Part shown: positions 58,078 through 64,000 of the stretch, piece after piece
Layout: each line of letters starts with the position of its first letter
Numbering within the stretch: position 1 is the first letter of the stretch
Origin: Bog-473 sp963817735
Lineage (GTDB): Bacteria > Actinomycetota > Acidimicrobiia > Acidimicrobiales > RAAP-2
Length of the DNA stretch: 64,000 bases
NCBI GenBank assembly: GCA_963817735.1
Contig: CAWFPP010000001.1
Coordinates: forward strand, 248,001 to 312,000
Direction of reading: 5' to 3'
Translations under genes and position numbers: made by a program
Notes under the pieces: model-generated
Databases searched by the model: none
What the model was told of the DNA's origin: nothing
What the model saw: the letters and a program-made list of their open reading frames with translations, nothing else

Positions 58078-58824
58078 CTACGCCGTCTGCTCCAGCAGCG
58101 TCGCCCGCAGGCTCTCGACAAGTTCGAGGTCCGCGCCGAGTCCCTCCACGTAGGCACTGACCGATCCGTACTGCTCCCGCACGTGCGCCAGGAGCTGCTC
58201 CATCTGGGCCGGGTTGGCCGAGAAGACCTCGTCGATGTTCTCGATCGTCTCGCGGCTGTCGGGGTACTTCACGACGAGCTTGGCCCGCAGCCGGAGCATG
58301 GCCTCACCGCTCAACGCGTAGTCCGCCACCACCGTCGCCTCGTCCACACCGAGGAGCGAGAGCACGATGGCGGACAGCACGCCGGTCCGGTCCTTCCCGG
58401 CGGTGCAGTGGAACACGGCGGGGAGCGCGTCCGGCGCGCCCAGCGCCTCCAAGGCCAAAAGGATCTGGTCGCCCGCTTCGCCCACGATCTCCTCGTACTG
58501 CGTGCCGAGCAGCCCGGGGCGCCGGTCGAACTCCTCGGCGTCCGGCAGTTCCGCGATGAACGGGAAGTGGTGGAAGGTCACCGGATGGGCCTGCACGTCG
58601 AAACGGCCCCGGTCGAGCTCCTCGCCCGAACGCAGGTCGATGACGGTGCGGATCCCGAGGGAGCGAAGGACGTCGAAGTCGGCCTCGGTCAGCTCGCCCA
58701 GGCCGTCGGCCCGGAACAGCGTGCGCCAGCGGGTCCGCATCCCCCCTGCCGTCGCGTAGCCGCCGAGGTCGCGGAAGTTGACCGCGCCCTCCAGCGCGAT
58801 CATCCGGTCAAGCGTCTCTGCCAC
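58078..58824 (-). CDS. Tyrosine-protein phosphatase (Tyr_phosphatase3, MptpB/Lip-A-like)
   Basis: A 248-residue phosphatase. The P-loop is HCTAGKDRTG (CX5R with Lys and Asp, the PTPB/atypical lipid phosphatase form). The N-terminal signature NFRDLGGYATAGG and TVIDLRSGEEL place it with M. tuberculosis PtpB relatives, which act on phosphotyrosine or phosphoinositides. GTG 58824 has a near-perfect AGGAGG nine bases upstream, so longer reading frames are rejected. It is convergent with the pterin dehydratase gene. Confidence 0.93.
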   Translation of the reverse strand: MAETLDRMIALEGAVNFRDLGGYATAGGMRTRWRTLFRADGLGELTEADFDVLRSLGIRTVIDLRSGEELDRGRFDVQAHPVTFHHFPFIAELPDAEEFDRRPGLLGTQYEEIVGEAGDQILLALEALGAPDALPAVFHCTAGKDRTGVLSAIVLSLLGVDEATVVADYALSGEAMLRLRAKLVVKYPDSRETIENIDEVFSANPAQMEQLLAHVREQYGSVSAYVEGLGADLELVESLRATLLEQTA

Positions 58825-58935
58825 TTCAGCGCACCTCCTCGGCTCCTGCTCGTCCCGCACCCGCACCCGCACCCATCAGTCTGCATGCCCCGGCGTTCCG
58901 TCGGTACGCGTCCGCGAACACCAGGTGACAAACGG

Positions 58936-59508
58936 TCAGGACACGGGCATGTCCCACAAGGGGAACCACCGGGTCAGGTCGGGCTCCACCGGCAAGTCGG
59001 CGCCCACCATGGTCCGGATGCGTAGCTCCAGCTCGGTGTCCCGGCGCTCCTTCCCCGCGTCGACGGGGGCGAAGGGGTAGAAGGTGCCGCGCTTGAAGAG
59101 GTACACGATGCGGAACGCCCTGGCGTCGCCCGGAGCGTCGGCACCGGGAACGAAGCCGAAGGCCGAGCACAGCAGCTGGGGCCCCCAGCCGTTGTCCTGC
59201 AGCGTGGAGTTGGCCATGTGGATCTTGGTCACCAGCTCCTCGAGGTCAGGGTCGTCGAGCAGCAGCCAGCCGTAGTCGAACGAGTCCACGGTCTGCCGGA
59301 AGCCCCCGTCCACCAGCTCGCCGATCTCCTTCTGGGCGTCGGCCGCGGCCTGGCCCGGCGGCGGCTTCCAGCACACCCCGGCGTGGCCGGAGCTCACCAG
59401 CCCGCCGGCGCTCTGCAGCGTCAACGCAGCCGTCGGCAGGGCGAAGAGCGCGTCGAGATTGGCCCGGACCGGCTTGGAGCGGCCGAGGATGGTGTCGAAG
59501 AGACCCAC
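58936..59508 (-). CDS. pspAB: PspA-associated protein PspAB
   Basis: A 190-residue protein matching PspAB: it begins GLFDTILGRSKPVRANLDAL and continues FALPTAALTLQS; later segments are LEELVTKIHMANSTLQDNGWG, FKRGTFYPFAP and DLPVEPDLTRWFPLW. Biochemical role unknown; it recurs with PspA and the HtpX-type protease. GTG 59508, 19 bases after the htpX stop, matches the family N-terminus. It is last in the pspA-htpX-pspAB operon. Confidence 0.9.
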   Translation of the reverse strand: MGLFDTILGRSKPVRANLDALFALPTAALTLQSAGGLVSSGHAGVCWKPPPGQAAADAQKEIGELVDGGFRQTVDSFDYGWLLLDDPDLEELVTKIHMANSTLQDNGWGPQLLCSAFGFVPGADAPGDARAFRIVYLFKRGTFYPFAPVDAGKERRDTELELRIRTMVGADLPVEPDLTRWFPLWDMPVS

Positions 59509-59527
59509 CGTTTGCCCGAGAGTCAGC

Positions 59528-60481
59528 TCAGGCCGTCGGACCGGCCTGGCCGAGCTGCCGCTCGAGCGAGTCCAGCTGCGCCAGGCGCTTCTCGAGCGTC
59601 GGGTGCGTGCGGAACAGGTTGCCGAAGCTGAAGCCCCCGCCCGCGCCCTGGGTGCCGCCGTTCGCCACGGCCGGCGTGAAGAAGAAGGCATTGAAGGGCT
59701 CGGCGGCGCGCAGGTCCTTGGTCGGGATGCGCCCCATGTCCCCGGTGATCTTTACGAGGGCCGAGGCCAGCAACGAGGGTCGGCCGATGAGGATCGCACC
59801 CGAGCGGTCCGCCGCCAGCTCGCGATAACGGGACAGAGCCATGGTCAGCAGGAAGCTGATGAAGTACACCACCACCGACACGAGAAGCACGATCATCTCG
59901 ATCCCGGCCTGGTTCTGATTGTTGTTCCCGCCACCACGGCCACCCCCGAAGAGCTCGGAGTAGAAGAGCACGCGGGTCATGAGACCGGCGATCATGCCGA
60001 GCCCGCTGGCGATCGTCATGACCGCGACGTCGCGGTGGGCCACGTGGGACAGCTCGTGGGAGAGCACGGCCTCCACCTCGGGCTCGTCGAGGCGACGCAG
60101 CAGGCCCGACGTCACGCAGACGACGGACGACTTGGGGCTGCGGCCCGTGGCGAAGGCGTTGGGGATGTCGGTCGTCGCGATGCCCACCTTGGGCTTGGGC
60201 ATGTCGGCCAGGGCGCACAGGCGGTCGACCACCCCGTGCAGCTCGGGGGCCTGCTCGGGGGTCACCTCCTTGGCGTGCATGGCATACATGGCGATCTTGG
60301 CGCTGAACCAGTACTGGCAGAAGATCAGCGCGAAGGCGATGACCAGGACGATGACGTAGGACAGGCCGATGGCGATCAGGATGCCGACGACGAGCCCGTA
60401 GAGCAGGACGAGCAGGAAGCCCGTCAGGAACATCCGGGAAGTCAGGCCCCGGTCGGCCGGAATGTTGCGTGAGATTGCCAT
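59528..60481 (-). CDS. htpX: Membrane zinc metalloprotease HtpX (M48)
   Basis: Integral membrane protease for damaged membrane proteins. 317 residues with two N-terminal transmembrane helices, the zinc motif HELSH (142-146), further helices at about 154-170 and 195-215, and the third ligand region RYRELAADRSGA. A Gly/Asn-rich loop follows SELFGGG. Start ATG 60481 shares one base with the pspA stop, so expression is coupled to envelope stress. Confidence 0.95.
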   Translation of the reverse strand: MAISRNIPADRGLTSRMFLTGFLLVLLYGLVVGILIAIGLSYVIVLVIAFALIFCQYWFSAKIAMYAMHAKEVTPEQAPELHGVVDRLCALADMPKPKVGIATTDIPNAFATGRSPKSSVVCVTSGLLRRLDEPEVEAVLSHELSHVAHRDVAVMTIASGLGMIAGLMTRVLFYSELFGGGRGGGNNNQNQAGIEMIVLLVSVVVYFISFLLTMALSRYRELAADRSGAILIGRPSLLASALVKITGDMGRIPTKDLRAAEPFNAFFFTPAVANGGTQGAGGGFSFGNLFRTHPTLEKRLAQLDSLERQLGQAGPTA

Positions 60482-61272
60482 CAGGTACTGCCACTTTCTG
60501 AATCGGTTGTCGCTGTCGTCTTCGTCTGCTCCGCCGAGGGCAGCGCAGCCGCACCACCGCCGGCGCCATCGCCCGTCCCCAGCTCGGCCTTCAACGCCGC
60601 CAGCTCGTTGTCGACCTGCGACGTGGACGAAACCTTGTCGAGCTCCTTCTGGATGTCGTCGACCGGATGGGACAGGTCATCGAGAGCGCCCGACGCCAAC
60701 AGCTCGTCGATGGCGCCGGCACGCGCCTGCATGCCGGCGATCTTGTCCTGGGCCCGCTGCATGGTGGCGCCGGCGTTCCGTGTCGAGTCCGAGATCCCCG
60801 AGACCGCCTCGCCCACCTTGGTCTGCGCCTCGGCCGCCGTGTAGGAGGCCTTCATCGTCTCCTTCTGGGTGCGGAAGCGCTCCACCCTGATCTGGAGCTC
60901 CTGGGAGGTCTGCACGAGCTTCTGCTCCTGCTCGCTGATCTGATCGTGCTGGGTCTTGAGCTCGGTCAGCTGCTCGCCCAGTGCCGCCCGCCGCGTCAGC
61001 GCCTCACGCGCCAGGTCCTCGTTGCCCTGACCCAGCGCCGCCTTGGCCTGAGCCTGCAATTTGTCGGCCTGCTTCTGCAACCCCTGGGCCTGCAGCTCGA
61101 TCCGTTTCCGGGCCGTCGCCACGTCCGCCACGCCCCGGCGCACCTTCTGCAGCTGCTCGAGCTGCTTCTCGTAGGAGAGGTCCAGGGTGTCGCGCGGGTC
61201 CTCCATCTTGTCCAGGGCCTTGTTGGCCTTGGACCGGAAGATGTCAGCCACCCGACTGAAAAAGCCTGCCAT
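60481..61272 (-). CDS. pspA: Phage-shock protein A (PspA/IM30/ESCRT-III family)
   Basis: Peripheral membrane-repair protein of 263 residues. The N-terminal amphipathic segment AGFFSRVADIFRSKANKALD is followed by a long coiled coil (about 25-215) and a disordered Gly/Ala/Thr tail. ATG 61272 is eight bases after TATGCT on the minus strand; an upstream GTG/ATG would add 20 atypical residues. It leads the pspA-htpX-pspAB operon. No pspC, ClgR or PspM gene is adjacent. Confidence 0.95.
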   Translation of the reverse strand: MAGFFSRVADIFRSKANKALDKMEDPRDTLDLSYEKQLEQLQKVRRGVADVATARKRIELQAQGLQKQADKLQAQAKAALGQGNEDLAREALTRRAALGEQLTELKTQHDQISEQEQKLVQTSQELQIRVERFRTQKETMKASYTAAEAQTKVGEAVSGISDSTRNAGATMQRAQDKIAGMQARAGAIDELLASGALDDLSHPVDDIQKELDKVSSTSQVDNELAALKAELGTGDGAGGGAAALPSAEQTKTTATTDSESGST

Positions 61273-61280
61273 AGCTACTG

Positions 61281-61286
61281 AGCATA
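61281..61286 (-). promoter_or_regulatory. -10 element for pspA (near-leaderless)
   Basis: TATGCT on the minus strand, eight bases before ATG 61272. Confidence 0.45.
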
Positions 61287-61337
61287 AGGCCCAGCGGGGC
61301 AGGGGGGACACCGGGCGGCCCTGCCCAGGCACGCCGC

Positions 61338-61343
61338 TAAGGT
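61338..61343 (+). promoter_or_regulatory. -10 element for mca (leaderless)
   Basis: TAAGGT, six bases before GTG 61350. Confidence 0.55.
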
Positions 61344-61349
61344 CACCCC

Positions 61350-62207
61350 GTGCCCGATCGCCCGTGCCTGCTCAGCGTCCACGCGCATCCCGACGACGAG
61401 GCCTCCAAGGGGGCCCCGACGGTGGCCCGCTACCACGCCGAGGGCGTCCACACGGTGCTCGTCTGCTGCACCGGGGGCGAGGAGGGCGACATCCTCAATC
61501 CGGCCATGGACACGCCGGAGGTGCGGGCCGACATCGGCCGGGTCCGGATGGCCGAGCTCAAGGCCGCCACCGACATCATCGGCTACGACGAGACGGTGCT
61601 GCTCGGCTACCGGGACTCGGGGATGCCCGACTCGGAGGCCAACTCCCGTCCCGACTCCTTCGCCCAGGCCCCGCTCGACGAGGCCACAGAACGGCTCGTC
61701 GCCGTGATCCGGCGGGAGCGGCCCCAGATCGTGATCACCTACCCCGACGATCAGAGCGAGTACCCGCATCCGGACCACCTGCGGGTCCACGAGATCTCCG
61801 TTCTGGCGTTCGGCTCCGCCGGCGATCCGGACCGCTTCCCGGATGCCGGGCCGCCGTTCGCCCCGGCGAAGCTCTACTACTCCGTGTGGTCGGGCGAGCG
61901 CTTCCGCCAGATCCACGAGAAGTTCGTGGAGCTCGGCCTCGAGTCGCCCTTCGACGACAAGTGGCTGACCCGCATGACCCGGACCGAGCCGTTCACCACG
62001 ACCATCGACGTGTCTGGTTACACCCACGTGCGCGGTGAGGCCCTGAAGGCCCACGCCACCCAGGTCGACCCCACCTCGAAGTTCTGGTTCGGCCTGCCGC
62101 CCGAGGTGATGCGCGACATCCATCCCGTCGACGAGTTCCGCCTGGCGCAGAGCCGGGTGGGTCCGACAGACGTGACGGAGGACGACCTCTTCGCCGGCGT
62201 CGGTTAG
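61350..62207 (+). CDS. mca: Mycothiol S-conjugate amidase
   Basis: Zinc hydrolase (LmbE/PIG-L family) that cleaves mycothiol conjugates to release mercapturic acids during detoxification. Zinc ligands H13 and D16 are in HAHPDDEASKG and H143 in YPHPDHLRVHE. The C-terminal HATQVDPTSKFWFGLP favours Mca over MshB. 285 residues, GTG start. It indicates that the organism makes mycothiol, matching the mycothiol-dependent protein at 35.8 kb. The end overlaps the next gene on the other strand by four bases. Confidence 0.93.
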   Translation: MPDRPCLLSVHAHPDDEASKGAPTVARYHAEGVHTVLVCCTGGEEGDILNPAMDTPEVRADIGRVRMAELKAATDIIGYDETVLLGYRDSGMPDSEANSRPDSFAQAPLDEATERLVAVIRRERPQIVITYPDDQSEYPHPDHLRVHEISVLAFGSAGDPDRFPDAGPPFAPAKLYYSVWSGERFRQIHEKFVELGLESPFDDKWLTRMTRTEPFTTTIDVSGYTHVRGEALKAHATQVDPTSKFWFGLPPEVMRDIHPVDEFRLAQSRVGPTDVTEDDLFAGVG

Positions 62208-62704
62208 GCGGTCGGGCCGAGGAACCCCCAGCTGATCACGCCGGCGCTCTGCAACAGCACCAGCGCCACCGCCGTGGCCAGGACGCCGAGCAGCACGACG
62301 GTCACGAGCACCTTCCCGACGCTGCGCCGGGGCGGCCGACGGTCCGCCTGCGGGGTCACGACCGGCGCCGGCGTTTCCGGCGGAGGCAGCGTTTTCGGTT
62401 CGCTCTCCGGTTCGCCACTGGTCGTCTCGCGCATCACCCTCTCGAGGTCTTCGAGGGTCCAGCCCTTCACCATCAGCGGCGTCACCGAGCCGCCGCCGCG
62501 CAGGGTCAGCACGAGGCAGCCCGGCCGCTCCTCTATCTCCCACTGCGTGATCCGCTCCCACGTCATGTGCTGTTCGCTGCGGCCCGGTCGTTGGATCGCG
62601 ATCCCTTCGGGCGACAGCGCCATGTCGAACACGTCGGCCTTGCGCTTGCGCTGCCTCGAGAAGATCGAGACGCCCCGGATCGTGGTGCTGGTCGACGCGC
62701 TCAT
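62204..62704 (-). CDS. PH-like domain protein with C-terminal membrane anchor
   Basis: A 166-residue protein. Residues 1-80 form a small beta-rich PH-like domain (VFDMALSPEGIAIQRPG, TWERITQWEIEE, LVLTLRGGG, then helix LEDLERVMRE). A Pro/Glu-rich linker and one C-terminal transmembrane helix (about 128-150) follow, so it is probably a tail-anchored inner-face protein. Function unknown. It overlaps the ChbG-like gene by ATGA. Confidence 0.75.
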   Translation of the reverse strand: MSASTSTTIRGVSIFSRQRKRKADVFDMALSPEGIAIQRPGRSEQHMTWERITQWEIEERPGCLVLTLRGGGSVTPLMVKGWTLEDLERVMRETTSGEPESEPKTLPPPETPAPVVTPQADRRPPRRSVGKVLVTVVLLGVLATAVALVLLQSAGVISWGFLGPTA

Positions 62705-63540
62705 GACCGGGCCAGGTCGCGCAACGGCCGGTACCCGATGAGGATGGCGCCGGCCTCGTCGAGCGAGCGGCGGAACCAGTCCTCCCGGCAGATGAGGTGG
62801 TGGTCATCGACCCTGGCTTCCCAGTCGTCGGTGGCGAGCGAGCGCAGCTCGGCGCTGTCGACCGCCGGGTGCAGGTGCAGCTCCGTCACGCCGGGCCGCA
62901 GGGTTGCGATGTCCCGCTCGAAGATCTGGCGCGAGCCCACGCCCGGAACGAAGCGGAAGTGGTCGGTGAAGACGGCGCCCTCCTGGGCGGCGACGGCGCG
63001 GGCCGGGAAACCCAGGTAGCGCTCCATGTTGGCGCTCACCATGCGCAGCGGCAGGCCGAACTCGAGCGCCAGCTCCAGATAGACGTCGAAGAACTCGGGC
63101 CGAAGCTGCAGCGTCCCCATGTGGGCATCGAGGTGGCTGACGTCGAAGCCCCACAGAATGGCCCGCTCCATCTGCGCCCGGCACTCGCGGCGGACCTCGT
63201 CGAGATCGGCGTGGTCCCAGACGTCCTCAATGGTGCGCGGGAACCCACCGTCCCCGCCCAGGAGCGAGGGCGCATAGGTGATCGGCCCCCAGCGGTAGAG
63301 CTCGTACTCCGCGTTGACCGTGAGGTGCACGCCGATGTCCTCGCCCCGGTAGCGGCTGCTCGCCTCGCGGGCCCACGGGCAGGGCACCATGAGCGTGGCG
63401 CTCGTGACCGTGCCCGTGGCCAGGCACTCGTAGACCCCGACGTTGGCCGAGTGGCACGAGCCGAGATCGTCGGCATTGACGATGACCAGCTTGGCCTCGC
63501 CGTCGTAGCCGAGTCGCTGGGCCAGGTTCGGTTCAGCCAC
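62701..63540 (-). CDS. ChbG/YdjC-family carbohydrate deacetylase
   Basis: A 279-residue hydrolase removing acetyl groups from N-acetylated oligosaccharides. Metal-site motifs are VNADDLGSCHSANVGV (20-35), HLDAHMGTLQLRP and a C-terminal HLHPAVDS. GTG 63540 is preferred; ATG 63570 would add ten residues and overlap purE by 38 bases. Substrate (chitobiose or another amino sugar) unknown. It is the middle gene of purE - chbG-like - PH. Confidence 0.88.
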   Translation of the reverse strand: MAEPNLAQRLGYDGEAKLVIVNADDLGSCHSANVGVYECLATGTVTSATLMVPCPWAREASSRYRGEDIGVHLTVNAEYELYRWGPITYAPSLLGGDGGFPRTIEDVWDHADLDEVRRECRAQMERAILWGFDVSHLDAHMGTLQLRPEFFDVYLELALEFGLPLRMVSANMERYLGFPARAVAAQEGAVFTDHFRFVPGVGSRQIFERDIATLRPGVTELHLHPAVDSAELRSLATDDWEARVDDHHLICREDWFRRSLDEAGAILIGYRPLRDLARS

Positions 63541-64000
63541 CCGACGCCGTCCCTCCGGACACGTCCGCATCTTGGGTGCGGGCGGCCGCCGCCAGCTCCT
63601 GTTGGAACGTCTCCATCCTCGCCGTCAGGTCCGCATCGGACTGGGCCAGGATGCGCACCGCCAGCAGGCCGGCGTTGCGGGCGCCGTTGACCGCCATGGT
63701 CGCCACCGGGACACCCTTGGGCATCTGCACGATGGAGAGCAGGCTGTCGAGGCCGTCGAGCTGGGACAGGGCCACCGGGACACCGATCACGGGGAGGGTG
63801 GTGACCGAGGCCAGCATGCCGGGCAGGTGGGCGGCGCCCCCAGCCCCGGCGATGAGGACCTTGAGGCCGCGCCCGGCGGCCTGTTGCCCGAAGGCCAGCA
63901 TGTCGCTCGGCGTGCGGTGGGCGGAGACGACGCGCACCTCGTGGGCCACGTCGAATTCGTCGAGCACGTCGACCGCAGCTTGCATGACGGGCAGGTCGGA
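63533..64000 (-). CDS. purE: N5-carboxyaminoimidazole ribonucleotide mutase (5' end outside the window)
   Basis: Rearranges N5-CAIR to CAIR in purine synthesis. Visible motifs are SDLPVMQAAVDVLDEF at the window edge, RVVSAHRTPSDML (catalytic His), GAGGAAHLPGMLAS and PVIGVPV. About 155 C-terminal residues are present; only a few N-terminal residues are missing. An in-frame ATG at 63985 is internal, since the upstream codons encode the conserved SDLPV. The stop overlaps the ChbG-like gene by eight bases. Confidence 0.95.
   Translation of the reverse strand, partial: SDLPVMQAAVDVLDEFDVAHEVRVVSAHRTPSDMLAFGQQAAGRGLKVLIAGAGGAAHLPGMLASVTTLPVIGVPVALSQLDGLDSLLSIVQMPKGVPVATMAVNGARNAGLLAVRILAQSDADLTARMETFQQELAAAARTQDADVSGGTASGG

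Overview
The window is 64 kb of high-GC DNA from an actinobacterium. Support comes from a WhiB protein, two mycothiol-linked enzymes (an Mca amidase and a mycothiol-dependent isomerase-type protein), a DUF2469 protein, GTP-type PEP carboxykinase, an AMACR-type racemase, a DUF222-HNH protein, a PspA-HtpX-PspAB set and frequent GTG/TTG starts. The order coaD - SepIVA-like - DUF177 - rpmF - plsX - acpP - rnc - mutM - smc - ftsY ... ffh - rpsP - khpA - rimM - trmD - rplS - DUF2469 - yraN ... comM - dprA follows the Rv2927c-Rv2896c backbone of Mycobacterium tuberculosis, but several mycobacterial neighbours (lepB, rnhB, amt-glnB-glnD) are absent. A lineage outside the Mycobacteriales, for example Acidimicrobiia, is my inference and is not proven by the sequence.

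Layout. 1-3.0 kb (minus): a truncated alkyl-DHAP-synthase-like flavoprotein coupled to glpD. 3.1-8.1 kb (plus): DUF3293, a Cys-rich unknown, pyrE, then a redox cluster (Fur/PerR regulator, rubrerythrin, HdrB/GlpC-like Fe-S protein, DUF3501) and whiB. 8.1-19.7 kb: LCP cell-wall ligase, acyl-CoA dehydrogenase-trpD, galactokinase, AMACR, a secreted Cys-rich protein with a structured leader, a lone RAM domain diverging from an MFS permease, pckG and thiL. 19.7-34.6 kb: ribosome, lipid, RNA and chromosome housekeeping genes. 34.6-37.3 kb (minus): an HNH nuclease, a mycothiol isomerase-like protein and an FKBP lipoprotein, inserted between ftsY and ffh. 37.5-44.2 kb: SRP, ribosome and tRNA-modification genes, yraN, enoyl-CoA hydratase and an NfeD-SPFH pair. 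44.2-49.9 kb: a zincin, a double-hotdog protein, GNAT, methyltransferase, comM and dprA. 49.9-56.3 kb, the most accessory-looking part: a degenerate luciferase-like protein, an OafA-SGNH acyltransferase, two short secreted proteins with related mature N-termini, and a divergent histidine kinase/response regulator. 56.4-64 kb: fumC, pterin dehydratase, a phosphatase, the pspA-htpX-pspAB envelope-stress operon, mca, and a purE-ChbG-PH operon.

Three points stand out. First, three otherwise intact genes (rsmD, smc, SPFH) each carry a one-base frameshift, which suggests assembly or consensus errors in this sequence. Second, about 20 genes have a TANNNT -10 hexamer 5-8 nt before the start codon and no Shine-Dalgarno sequence, so leaderless mRNAs appear common; this also settles several starts. 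Third, disordered linkers and tails of housekeeping proteins contain in-frame tandem hexanucleotide repeats. No rRNA, tRNA, CRISPR array or insertion sequence was recognised, and no gene-free stretch exceeds 300 bases.
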